A DNA stretch of 64,000 nt from Legionella parisiensis (GTDB lineage Bacteria; Pseudomonadota; Gammaproteobacteria; Legionellales; Legionellaceae), in contig NZ_LNYQ01000013.1 in NCBI RefSeq assembly GCF_001467945.1, positions 1,339,404 to 1,403,403 of the forward strand. Direction: 5' to 3'. Shown here piece by piece: positions 24,665-33,521 of the stretch. Numbering within the stretch: position 1 is the stretch's first letter; each line of letters opens with the position of its first letter. A program made the translations under genes and the position numbers. The notes under the pieces were generated by a model. That model was given only the letters and a program-made list of their open reading frames with translations, had not been told where the DNA came from and searched no databases.

Positions 24665-26401
24665 ATGATTTTATCGAGTTCTCAAGTTAATGAGCTAAGC
24701 GCTCAATTACGTTCATTATTATTGGATACTGATTTTCCTGTTTCATCGAAACAAATGGAGCGTTTTCTTTTTGCCTCGTATCAGCAGTGTTTTAATCGGT
24801 TAAAAAGGGCAGCCTTTTCAGAGGGGTTAATTGATAAAAAAGTAACGAGTCAATCTATTGCTACTTATCTAGATCTCTTGAAGATTTATTCAAAAAATCG
24901 AAAAATTCACTTTAAAAACTGGCACTCATTAAGTGAGGAATTAAATGAAAGTATAGCGAATCAAGCTTTAGCTCTAGCATATCAATATCAATGGCATAAA
25001 AAAATTAGGCAACAGGCAAAAGGTTACTCGGATTTATGGTCATGGTTAATCGAGCAATTTGATCAACAGCAAGTACTGAATTTCTTAGAACAATGGGGTT
25101 GTATGGGACATCCCTCTCATCCTAATTTTCGTGCTAAAATAGGCTTTAACCGTAGAGAGGTTCTCCAATATTCTCCTGAATTCAATTCAGAAGTTACTAT
25201 TTGCTGGGCTGCAATTCATCATTCTCTTGCATTTACCTCAACGTCAAAGTCTGTTTTTCATTGGTTATTTAGTAATCACTTTCCCAAGGAATATACTTTG
25301 TGGAGTGAATCGCTGCGATTCAAAAAGTTAAAAACGGAAGATTATTATCCATTACCGATTCATCCTTGGCAGTGGGCTAATAAATTGCAAGCACTCACAA
25401 AACCTTTATTTGATGGGCACCAATTTATCGTTAATCCAGTATATCAACAAACAAAACCCTCGATGTCATTTCGTACGATGATGCCACTCGCAAAACATGG
25501 TCCGCATCTTAAATTGGCTGTAGGCGTACATACTACCTCATCTTTGCGTACGGTTTCTCCAGCATCAGTAAGTAATTCTTCCTCATTGTCACAATGGCTC
25601 AATGAATTACTTGCGCAAAATCAATATTATAGAGGGCAATTATTTTTAGCACGTGATTTAGCAGGTATCAATACACTACATCCCTCCATCCCTGATAATG
25701 AAAAGAAACATTTGGCACTCATAGTTCGTGAAAATCCTTTACAATGGATAAGATTAAACCAAAAGCTTGTTCCTGTGGCGTCTCTCTTTAAACGGTCACC
25801 CATTAGTCAACGATCCTTATTGAGCGAACTCATTGAACTCAGCCAAAGTAATCCAGTAAGTTACTTTACTGATTATTGCCGCTGCGTTTTGACAAGTCAG
25901 TTGCACCTATTATTATGTTACGGGATTGCATTGGAAGCCCATCAACAAAATACGTTAATTATTTTCCAGGCAAATCGTCCTTCAGGGGTTGTAATACGAG
26001 ATCTAGGAGGTATAAAAATTTGCAGCCATCCACTGTATGAGAAAGTAATTAAACCCTCACTTCATCCAGATTCAACCATAACCTGTACTGGGCTAAGTGA
26101 ACTGAGCGATAAATTTATACATGGTAATTTGCTGAGTAATCTAGCTTATGGGATTGATTGTTTGAGTGTCGATTATAAGCTATCTAAACCTATTCTTTGG
26201 CAAAAGGTAAGGCAAATTCTCGATCACATTTTAGAAGAACTCAGAACTGAAACTGTACCCCAAATTCATCATTGGCACCGTAAGAAATTGCTTGTTGAAC
26301 CATGGCAACAAAAATGTTTGCTGGCTATGCGATTACATGAAAATCAAAACCAAGATTTATTTTCCATAATTAGAAATCCATTAAGCAGAAATTATGCCTA
26401 A
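24665..26401 (+). CDS. lbtA: Legiobactin synthetase LbtA (IucA/IucC-type NIS siderophore synthetase)
   Basis: About 578 residues from the ATG at 24665, which has AGAGG upstream; earlier in-frame starts exist (24620) but lack a ribosome binding site. NIS synthetase motifs appear in order: GHPSHPNFRAKIGF, PLPIHPWQW, LKLAVGVHTTSSLRTVSP, then the ATP/citrate site EAHQQNTLIIFQ followed by VVIRDLGG. The enzyme condenses citrate with a diamine without a peptide synthetase; Legionella LbtA makes legiobactin, a rhizoferrin-type siderophore. The gene overlaps lbtB by 8 bases. The Fur promoter upstream predicts iron repression. LbtU, the outer-membrane receptor encoded beside lbtA in L. pneumophila, is not in this window. 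Confidence 0.9.
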   Translation: MILSSSQVNELSAQLRSLLLDTDFPVSSKQMERFLFASYQQCFNRLKRAAFSEGLIDKKVTSQSIATYLDLLKIYSKNRKIHFKNWHSLSEELNESIANQALALAYQYQWHKKIRQQAKGYSDLWSWLIEQFDQQQVLNFLEQWGCMGHPSHPNFRAKIGFNRREVLQYSPEFNSEVTICWAAIHHSLAFTSTSKSVFHWLFSNHFPKEYTLWSESLRFKKLKTEDYYPLPIHPWQWANKLQALTKPLFDGHQFIVNPVYQQTKPSMSFRTMMPLAKHGPHLKLAVGVHTTSSLRTVSPASVSNSSSLSQWLNELLAQNQYYRGQLFLARDLAGINTLHPSIPDNEKKHLALIVRENPLQWIRLNQKLVPVASLFKRSPISQRSLLSELIELSQSNPVSYFTDYCRCVLTSQLHLLLCYGIALEAHQQNTLIIFQANRPSGVVIRDLGGIKICSHPLYEKVIKPSLHPDSTITCTGLSELSDKFIHGNLLSNLAYGIDCLSVDYKLSKPILWQKVRQILDHILEELRTETVPQIHHWHRKKLLVEPWQQKCLLAMRLHENQNQDLFSIIRNPLSRNYA

Positions 26402-27608
26402 ATCTCTTCAGCCGCTCATCTTAATAAGTCAATTTTTTATGATCTTGGCTTTAGAAATGACGAATCCTTTTTTGTCTTTGCTTATTGTGTCCCAAAGTGA
26501 TGCATCACTCCAGGATGCGGTATTTTATAGCATGCTTAGTTTCGTACTGCCTATGCTTGCCAACATCATTATGGCACCATTTTGGGGAATTGCGGCTGAT
26601 CGTTACGGTTATAAATCTATGTTAATGCGGGCAGCATGGGCATTGGTATTTACTCAACTCACTATGATGTTTGCTCATTCTCTCGTGTGGATTTTAATCA
26701 TTCGTGTTTTTCAGGGGGCTTTCGCAGGCTTTATTGTATCCATGCAAACTTATTCATTAAGCCTTTGTGCATGGCATCATAAAAGTCGTCAGCTAGCGCG
26801 ATTACAGTCTGCAAAAGCAATTGCTACTACTTTGGCTGGTTTCACAGGGGGAATAATCTTAGCGGTTACTAATTACCAAGGATTGTATGGGGTAGCTACG
26901 GTTATTTGCTTATCTATAACGCTTATTATGCAATATTACCTGCCGGTCGCACAAAAAAAGTCGAATAAAAATCTGGATCAAAAGCCCAATAGATTGCGTG
27001 TTGATTCGAAGCCTATTTACTTTCTATGCTTTTTGATTACCCTGACTCAAATCATTAAGTTTTTACCTGATCCGGGATTGTCTTTATTCATCAACGATTC
27101 TTTTTCTCAAAATTTAATGCTTATCGGCCTGCTTTATTCCCTCCCTGCGGCTGGCATGTTAATGAGTTCTGAATGGTGTGGGCGTCAGTTTGATCAATGT
27201 CGATCCGACATTTCTTTAGTACATCGCTATTTAGTACGTTACAGTGTGTTCGGTTTAATTCTTATGCTATGTCAAGCAAGCACAAGCAATCTCTTTCTCT
27301 TTGCCTGTTTCCGCATCTTATGGGGAATAGTTTTAGCCGCTTTATTACCTGCATTATGTACGCTTTTAAGTGATCGTTTTTCTTTACCTGGTTATGCACT
27401 TGGTTTAGCAAATTCTTTTGCCAAATTGGGAAATCTCATTGGTCTCTTACTCGGAGGAGTGCTGATGAATTGGCTATCTTATTCAGCATTGTTTGTGATT
27501 CTTGCAAGTTTCTATGGTCTATTTGCTCTTTTTGTGGCGGGGTTTCAGGGATTCTTTATCAAACCAGTACCCCAGATTTCCAACACGTATTCTGATAGAA
27601 CATCATGA
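26394..27608 (+). CDS. lbtB: Legiobactin exporter LbtB (MFS)
   Basis: A 404-residue major facilitator with about 12 hydrophobic helices. The loop 2-3 signature of drug/siderophore exporters is visible in APFWGIAADRYGYKSMLMRAA, and RVFQGAFAGF fits the helix 4 region. Position between lbtA and lbtC, with overlapping starts on both sides, identifies it as LbtB, the inner-membrane protein that exports legiobactin in L. pneumophila. It shares its transcript with lbtA, so translation is probably coupled and iron-repressed. Confidence 0.87.
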   Translation: MPKSLQPLILISQFFMILALEMTNPFLSLLIVSQSDASLQDAVFYSMLSFVLPMLANIIMAPFWGIAADRYGYKSMLMRAAWALVFTQLTMMFAHSLVWILIIRVFQGAFAGFIVSMQTYSLSLCAWHHKSRQLARLQSAKAIATTLAGFTGGIILAVTNYQGLYGVATVICLSITLIMQYYLPVAQKKSNKNLDQKPNRLRVDSKPIYFLCFLITLTQIIKFLPDPGLSLFINDSFSQNLMLIGLLYSLPAAGMLMSSEWCGRQFDQCRSDISLVHRYLVRYSVFGLILMLCQASTSNLFLFACFRILWGIVLAALLPALCTLLSDRFSLPGYALGLANSFAKLGNLIGLLLGGVLMNWLSYSALFVILASFYGLFALFVAGFQGFFIKPVPQISNTYSDRTS

Positions 27609-28792
27609 CCAATAAAGCTCTTCTACTCATATTATTTACCTGGTTTTTGGGGAATTTGGATATTCATTTCATTACTCCAGCCCTGCCTAAATTAGCTTAT
27701 TTTTTTTCAGTAAAACCGAATACAGCTCAATTAACCATTAGTCTTTTTTTACTAGGAAAGGCATTGAGTATGATCTTGTGGGGAATTCTTTCTGAACGTT
27801 ATGGCAGAAAGCCTATATTTATTTTGGGCTTGATATTGTATCTAATCTCTAATTTTCTAGCTGCATGGAGCCCTTCTATTGAGGCGTTATTATTTTGTCG
27901 TTTTTTTCAGGGCGTGGCCGTAGGAGCTACATTGCTTATGGGTAGGGCAATGATTAATGACACTCATGATGAACAATATGCAACCCAATACTTTGCTTGG
28001 TTTTTTACTCTTGGAGGTCTTTTTATATGTTTTTTACCTTTTTTGGGCGGCTTAATAAATAGCCAGTGGAATTGGCAGATTGCATCAATAATCATGGCAT
28101 TGTATGCGCTGTTTCTATTTCCTTTGAGTGTAGGGATACAGGAAACAAAACCAAAACATTCGTTGAGTTTCAGTTTTAAAGAAATAATAACTACAGTTTT
28201 TCGACATCCTGTTTTTGTTGGTTATTTATTGATTTCTGCATTAATGATGGCTGGTGAATCTGCTTTTAACACTTCTGCATCATTTATTTTGATTAAAGGT
28301 GCTCAATGGACTTCTACCCAGTATGGCCTTGCTAAAACAGTTATGGCAGTAATGCATTTATTAGGAACGGCATGTTGCGGTGTATTAGTTAAATATTGTT
28401 CAAGTAGACAACTCACCTCGTTTGGCGTTTATTTCTTTGCCTTTTCTGTAGTCCTAATGTGGCTGTTTAGTCTATTTTTTGACTCGATTTATCTTACTTT
28501 TATTATCCCGATGGTGGTCTATTATTTCGGTACTGGATTTATTGTGGCGAGTGCAACCTCTGCAGTTGTACGTCCTTTTCCGAAACAAATGTCTTTGGCT
28601 TTAGCTTTAACCCTATTTTGCCAATTTAACTGTTCCGCTTTATTTAGCTTTATTACAAGCGTCATTGGTATTAAAGAAGTAAGTTCTTTTATGTGTTTAC
28701 TGTGCTTGATTGGTTTTTTCAGTTTAATTAGCTTAAGTCGACTTAAGCTGAATGAAAAAACACTATCAAAACACAGTGTTATTATACAATAA
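27605..28792 (+). CDS. lbtC: Legiobactin transporter LbtC (MFS)
   Basis: A 395-residue MFS protein of the DHA1/Bcr-like type with about 12 helices. The motif A loop is clear (WGILSERYGRKPIFILG), followed by CRFFQGVAVGATLLMGRA in helix 4. The ATG overlaps the lbtB stop by four bases (ATGA). In L. pneumophila, LbtC is the inner-membrane importer of ferric legiobactin. The assignment rests on operon position plus family. A 20-bp perfect palindrome lies near the 3' end at 28730-28749, and a weak hairpin covers the last codons. Confidence 0.85.
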   Translation: MTNKALLLILFTWFLGNLDIHFITPALPKLAYFFSVKPNTAQLTISLFLLGKALSMILWGILSERYGRKPIFILGLILYLISNFLAAWSPSIEALLFCRFFQGVAVGATLLMGRAMINDTHDEQYATQYFAWFFTLGGLFICFLPFLGGLINSQWNWQIASIIMALYALFLFPLSVGIQETKPKHSLSFSFKEIITTVFRHPVFVGYLLISALMMAGESAFNTSASFILIKGAQWTSTQYGLAKTVMAVMHLLGTACCGVLVKYCSSRQLTSFGVYFFAFSVVLMWLFSLFFDSIYLTFIIPMVVYYFGTGFIVASATSAVVRPFPKQMSLALALTLFCQFNCSALFSFITSVIGIKEVSSFMCLLCLIGFFSLISLSRLKLNEKTLSKHSVIIQ

Positions 28793-28804
28793 AAATTATT
28801 GCTC

Positions 28805-29626
28805 TTAGCTTCCTGGAGAGATCACCATTCCTTCAGTGGTATGTCTTAAGAGAGGTTCTTCATCTATTAAAAGCATTTGTAATTTATCAATCTGTTTCAA
28901 CTTATCTTGCAAGTGATTGGCTGAGTTTGAAAATAGAAAGGAAATAGGGGCTTTATCTACAGCAATTTTACTGAGTTCAACATCGAGCTTTTGACGTACT
29001 ATTTCGAGTACTCCATGAAGGTGCACTACCATCTCTTTTTTATCAAGAAAAGAAGAGTAATCAATGGATGGAGTTATCTCAAAAAAACCCTGCTCTCTGA
29101 CCCAGGTACAATGATCACAAACTGCTTTTAAAAGCAGTTTCTTTTCTTCTAAAGGTAATTCAATATGTTTTGTTAATTTTAATAAATACTTTGCATCAGT
29201 AAGTAATGCTTGCAAAACCGCTTGATTTTGCTCCCAGGCTTCTTTTTTGGCAGGGGACGGTGAATGTTCATAATTTCTGCAAATCTTTCTCAGGTCGCCT
29301 AAAATACGTTCGTCATTAAAAGGTTTTTTATTATTCAACCCTCCAATGACCCAAAATAAAAGAAAACGATATACTTGACTTCCCTCAAGAGCGTCTAATT
29401 GGAGCACTTTTTGATGTACGCGAGGCGTGTTCAAATTTAAAAGTATCTCTTGATATTGACTGGTTTCTGCCTGGCCTGAAGAGAACAGATAGAGGTGACG
29501 CATGCATGTTGAAAGCTCGATTGGATTAATTCTTCGTCGAAACAATTCAAGTGGACACTGTTCGCCTTTTGGCTTTTGGTAGTCAATAAGATGCAACAGT
29601 CTTAATAAGTTAAAATCGATAAGCAT
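28805..29626 (-). CDS. Orphan soluble protein
   Basis: A 273-residue hydrophilic, mostly helical protein with no signal peptide, membrane segment or recognised motif. Leucine-rich helices (LLRLLHLIDYQ, QAVLQALLTDAKYLLKLTKHIELP, HLQDKLKQIDKLQMLLIDEEPL) could form a helical bundle. It converges with lbtC with only 12 bases between the stops. GAGA lies upstream of the ATG. Its composition resembles Legionella orphans and effectors, but nothing proves translocation. Confidence 0.6.
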   Translation of the reverse strand: MLIDFNLLRLLHLIDYQKPKGEQCPLELFRRRINPIELSTCMRHLYLFSSGQAETSQYQEILLNLNTPRVHQKVLQLDALEGSQVYRFLLFWVIGGLNNKKPFNDERILGDLRKICRNYEHSPSPAKKEAWEQNQAVLQALLTDAKYLLKLTKHIELPLEEKKLLLKAVCDHCTWVREQGFFEITPSIDYSSFLDKKEMVVHLHGVLEIVRQKLDVELSKIAVDKAPISFLFSNSANHLQDKLKQIDKLQMLLIDEEPLLRHTTEGMVISPGS

Positions 29627-29846
29627 ATATTTATTCTCTATTTTTATTGATACTAATAATTAAAATACGGAAATGACAAAAAATGATAATCATGATTTTT
29701 TATATTACAGATAGTTACCTATAAAAATCAACAATCTGGACTATCAGGAATAGGGGGGAAGGGACATTAATATGAAGTGAGATTTTCTCATCATCCATGA
29801 TGATTAACTGCATTTGTCTTAATTGAAAGATATAATTAATTGTTTA

Positions 29847-31508
29847 TCAATCTTGTTCGATACTTTTAGAATTACTCTCAATTAGCGTACTGCTCCAATT
29901 TGTCTTTTTTCTAATAACAAGCCCTGAAGCATACAAAACAACCCCAGTAAGGATAAGCGATAATGTCCGAATAATTGTTGGACTTGATGAGGCATCATAA
30001 AGTAGCGCTTTTCCTGCAGCAAAAAACAAAACAATAAGCACTGATTTTGCAATAAGTACATCATTGCGCAGTGTTGAAACGCGCAGGATGATAAGAACAT
30101 ACGTAAGCCAGGAAGCAGATACAGCCAAGGTACTGTATTCAGTAGCCAGTTGATAAAGACTCATGATCGCAAGAAGATGCGCTGCGGCCAGTAAAGCATA
30201 ATAATATTCTTCTCTATAAGATAACTCCTGGCGATTTTGTATTATTAAATACCAAATGCTGGCAAAAGAAGCCCCAGCCACTACAGGCCAAGACAATCCA
30301 CTGCCAGTCACTAAGTGGCCTAATATACTTAGATATTCAATACCTAAAATAGCAAAGACCGCCACAAATGGGATTAAAAATGGGATGCTCCATTGAATTA
30401 ATTTAATTTTTTCATGGAAGGAGGCGTAAGCAAAAACAATCACTGCAAAAAGCCATGGCCTTAAACTTAGAGGTAAAAGACCAAGATAAATGGAATGGAA
30501 ACAAACAAGTGTTACGAAGGTGAGCAGTACGTTAAGGCTATTAAAACGACGATCAGGAAACCATCTTTTAGCTGAGTAATAGAGTCCAACTAAAAGGGCT
30601 GCTGATGCTAAGGAAACACATGAAGCTAGGGTATGATCAATACGACTGAGATAATAATACTCCATTGCATAGAAAATTAATAATACTGGAAACAGGCTCC
30701 ATGACTCTTTCTCAGTGAGCTGTTTTTTGGTCAATTGTGTAAAAAATAGAGTGCCAATTGAGAAAATTAGAAAATTAATAGCAAGAACAGTAGCGATTAA
30801 CACATCTTGATTCAACTCTAGTCCTACTATTGCAGTTATTGATATTGCTAAGTAAGCTGAAATCATTGTTAATGTTCGCGACTCCACCCAAATAGCAAGT
30901 GTTGCAAAATTCAAAGAACAAATAGTGAAATAATACAAAGAAAAAATAGCATTATTTTCAACACCTGCAACAATAGGGGCTAAATATGCCCCTAATGCAG
31001 CCACAATCGCATAAATATCGTGTTTAAACCGTAAATAGAACCAAATCGAAACTCCTGAAATAATGGTCGATATGGCAATGACTGTTTGAAATGAAATCAG
31101 TAAATAATATTGATATGCGGCATAACAGGTAAAATAAAGTACTATTGCTCCAGCAGCTGGTAAAAAGCAGGCATATATTCTATCTGAGTTGGAAATTGCA
31201 ATTCCTGCAGTAAATAAAGCCATTCCAAATAATGTCGCTACACCAAGTTGTTTTTCATGAGTTAACCATCCAGACTCAATTGATAATTTGACAATGAAGC
31301 ATGCTGCCAGAATAAAGCAAACTGAGGCAACAAATCCTAACCAATTACCTGACATAGGCTTGGATATTGATTTATCAGTATTTTTTTTGTTTGTAATTGA
31401 TTTAGATTGTTCTTGCACTGCCGGTGATACGATGCCATTAATTTTTTCAACTAGAGACATTCGTACTTCTAATGCGTGTACGCTTTTTTCAATATCAATC
31501 GATTTCAA
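29847..31508 (-). CDS. DUF2339-type polytopic membrane protein
   Basis: A 553-residue protein. The N-terminal 55 residues are soluble and helical (ALEVRMSLVEKINGI) and lead into about 16-18 consecutive hydrophobic helices. The segment NWLGFVASVCFILAACFIVKLSIESGWLT and the repeated short Gly- and Ala-rich helices match the DUF2339 family of large bacterial inner-membrane proteins, whose function is unknown. It apparently starts with TTG at 31508, preceded by AGGGC. It is transcribed alone. A gasket-like array of helices with short loops would fit a channel or scaffold, but this is speculation. Confidence 0.7.
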   Translation of the reverse strand: MKSIDIEKSVHALEVRMSLVEKINGIVSPAVQEQSKSITNKKNTDKSISKPMSGNWLGFVASVCFILAACFIVKLSIESGWLTHEKQLGVATLFGMALFTAGIAISNSDRIYACFLPAAGAIVLYFTCYAAYQYYLLISFQTVIAISTIISGVSIWFYLRFKHDIYAIVAALGAYLAPIVAGVENNAIFSLYYFTICSLNFATLAIWVESRTLTMISAYLAISITAIVGLELNQDVLIATVLAINFLIFSIGTLFFTQLTKKQLTEKESWSLFPVLLIFYAMEYYYLSRIDHTLASCVSLASAALLVGLYYSAKRWFPDRRFNSLNVLLTFVTLVCFHSIYLGLLPLSLRPWLFAVIVFAYASFHEKIKLIQWSIPFLIPFVAVFAILGIEYLSILGHLVTGSGLSWPVVAGASFASIWYLIIQNRQELSYREEYYYALLAAAHLLAIMSLYQLATEYSTLAVSASWLTYVLIILRVSTLRNDVLIAKSVLIVLFFAAGKALLYDASSSPTIIRTLSLILTGVVLYASGLVIRKKTNWSSTLIESNSKSIEQD

Positions 31509-31904
31509 GAAAGTGCCCTATATATCAAAATATGGATAATTTTACACCATCTTGCCCATTTATTGCGAGAGTTCTTTCAAAATAATTGTAAAATTTTTCA
31601 TTTCAAAGGAGATTGAGCACCACAAAATGAAGCCTGGGTGCTGCAACTAAATCGTTGACACATCGCTGAGAAACCTGTCCAGTCCTATTCCTATATAGCG
31701 ATTTTGTCCATGAGACGTGGCCAGGAATATGGGATAAGTAACAGGCATACATTAGAGGTGTCGTAATATTCCTTTTCAAGGAACCTCAATTTAATTAGTA
31801 AGTATATGCCGGAACCTCGGAGTGTAGGAAAATTGAACATGATTGTTCCCTAAGCTGGCTCCCTCAGACCCAGATTGATATGTAATGCGATAATTAACCC
31901 GTTA
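31509..31904. other. Spacer without a gene
   Basis: About 400 bases with no supported gene. One small hairpin (TTCCTT-TTC-AAGGAA) is present near 31769. The rest presumably holds the promoter of the DUF2339-type gene. Confidence 0.5.
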
Positions 31905-32609
31905 TTATTTAAGCTGGTCTTCAAGCCAAAATTTTAATAATGCAGTTACTGCTTGGGGTTGCTCAACATGTGACATATGTCCACAATCTTCAATAATTGC
32001 TAATTTTGCTGAAGGAATGTCAGATTTCATTGATTGCTGTGTCTCCAACGTAAAAGCACTATCTTGCCTGCCATAAATAATTAATGTTGGACATTCTATT
32101 TTATAAAGTTGCAATGTTGTTGGTTGACTGTTTAACATTGCTTTGGTTTGATTCAAGAATCCTTGCCGGGGAAACTTTGCTTGTCCTTCAATAAGAGTGC
32201 TCATTAAAATTCTGTCCTTGCTGCGAGAGGGAAGAACACTGGCTGCATTGACTTCACTGAGTAAATGCTCAAGACGGTCATTTTCAATTTCATGCTGCCA
32301 CTGTTCAAAATATTGGCGTTTCTCTTGATCTAAATCACCTGTCCAGCTACCCATAATAATCAAATGAGAGACTCTATGAGGTGCTTTTATTGCAGCGAGT
32401 TGTGCTACCCATCCTCCCAAAGAATGCCCACAGATACTAAATTTTTCTGGTGCATCTTTAAGAAGTTGTTCTGTCATTTTTTCTATGGTTTCAGCGTCCG
32501 GAAAATATTTGACACTAATATCGGCGATATCAGCAAGGTGCTCGCTTTGATGTTTCCATAACAGCTCTGTTCCACCCCACCCTGGAACGATAATAAGATT
32601 GTGTTTCAT
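31905..32609 (-). CDS. Cytoplasmic alpha/beta hydrolase
   Basis: A 234-residue alpha/beta hydrolase with no signal peptide. The oxyanion region is IIVPGWGGTELLW, the nucleophile elbow is ICGHSLGGWVAQLAA, the acid lies in PTLIIYGRQDSAF and the histidine in IEDCGHMSHVEQP. All catalytic residues are present. AAGGAG is ideally placed before the ATG. The gene starts 2 bases after the end of the short-chain dehydrogenase gene, so the two are co-transcribed and may act on the same acyl or carbonyl substrate. The family includes BioH-like esterases and dienelactone-type hydrolases; the substrate is unknown. Confidence 0.8.
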   Translation of the reverse strand: MKHNLIIVPGWGGTELLWKHQSEHLADIADISVKYFPDAETIEKMTEQLLKDAPEKFSICGHSLGGWVAQLAAIKAPHRVSHLIIMGSWTGDLDQEKRQYFEQWQHEIENDRLEHLLSEVNAASVLPSRSKDRILMSTLIEGQAKFPRQGFLNQTKAMLNSQPTTLQLYKIECPTLIIYGRQDSAFTLETQQSMKSDIPSAKLAIIEDCGHMSHVEQPQAVTALLKFWLEDQLK

Positions 32610-32611
32610 GG

Positions 32612-33403
32612 TTACTCCTTAGGTAAAACAATTTCATGACAGGCATAACCGCCATCAACTCTTAGTGTTGAGCCCGTCATATAACTTGATGCATTTGATG
32701 CAAGCAGTAATATAGCTCCAGCTAACTCTTGAGGATCTGCCGCCCGTTGTACTGGAATTGCTTTACGCCATTTTTCCCCTTCAGGACCTTCCAGAATTTG
32801 TCTTACCATTTCAGTGGACATCCAACCTGGTGCAAGACAATTGACGCGAATCTGGTACCCCAATAATTCGGCAGCCATGTTACGAGTTAAATGTTCAACA
32901 CCAGCTTTTGAAGTGCCATAATGGACACGATTAAGCTGAGCGTGATCCCCACATGCCGAAGAAATATTAACAATGTTGCCTTTTATTTTATTTTTCACCA
33001 TATGTCTGGCAACCTCTGTTGACATCAGCCATGTTCCTTTCAGATTTGTATTGAGTACTTTGTCCCAATCATCTTCTTCGATTTCGAATAAAGGTTTATC
33101 AGCTCCTAATATACCTGCACAGTTCACTAATATATCTATAGTTCCATAAGTTGTTTCAATTTCAGCGATGGTTTTTAAAATTTGCGCTTTGTTGGTTACG
33201 TCGCAAACCAAGGCTAAACATGATTTTCCCTGGTGTTCCATATCCTTTGCCAGCAAATTAATTGCTGACTTATTCGTATCGATCATGACTATCTTAGCAC
33301 CCACTTGAGATAGAATATCAATAATAACTCGTGCTAAACCACCAGCAGCTCCTGTAACTATAGCTATTTTTTTGTCTAATGCGTACAGATTTCCAATGTC
33401 CAT
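32612..33403 (-). CDS. Short-chain dehydrogenase/reductase
   Basis: A 263-residue classical SDR. The cofactor motif is VTGAAGGLARVI (TGxxxGxA rather than the usual TGxxxGIG), followed by NCAG, the catalytic serine in VNISSACGDHAQ, and YGTSK with Tyr and Lys. The D at the end of strand 2 (VMIDTNKS) favours NAD over NADP. It ends with LRVDGGYACHE. The family oxidises or reduces hydroxyl and keto groups. GGGAGGAG precedes the ATG strongly. It is the first gene of a pair with the hydrolase 2 bases downstream. Confidence 0.85.
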   Translation of the reverse strand: MDIGNLYALDKKIAIVTGAAGGLARVIIDILSQVGAKIVMIDTNKSAINLLAKDMEHQGKSCLALVCDVTNKAQILKTIAEIETTYGTIDILVNCAGILGADKPLFEIEEDDWDKVLNTNLKGTWLMSTEVARHMVKNKIKGNIVNISSACGDHAQLNRVHYGTSKAGVEHLTRNMAAELLGYQIRVNCLAPGWMSTEMVRQILEGPEGEKWRKAIPVQRAADPQELAGAILLLASNASSYMTGSTLRVDGGYACHEIVLPKE

Positions 33404-33521
33404 ATTTGCTCCTCCCTAGAAACCCAGTGATAAGATCATTACTGCAATATCTTTTTTAGGGAACTCATTATTGTATATTTTGAGGTAGATTATAGAAGAA
33501 AAGGTGTTTTTAAAAAACAAA

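Noticed and set aside
28730..28749. Perfect 20-bp palindrome AGCTTAAGTCGACTTAAGCT in the 3' end of lbtC
   Set aside because: It lies in coding sequence that reads normally (SLSRLKL); likely a chance product of repeated Leu/Ser codons, with no sign of a binding site.
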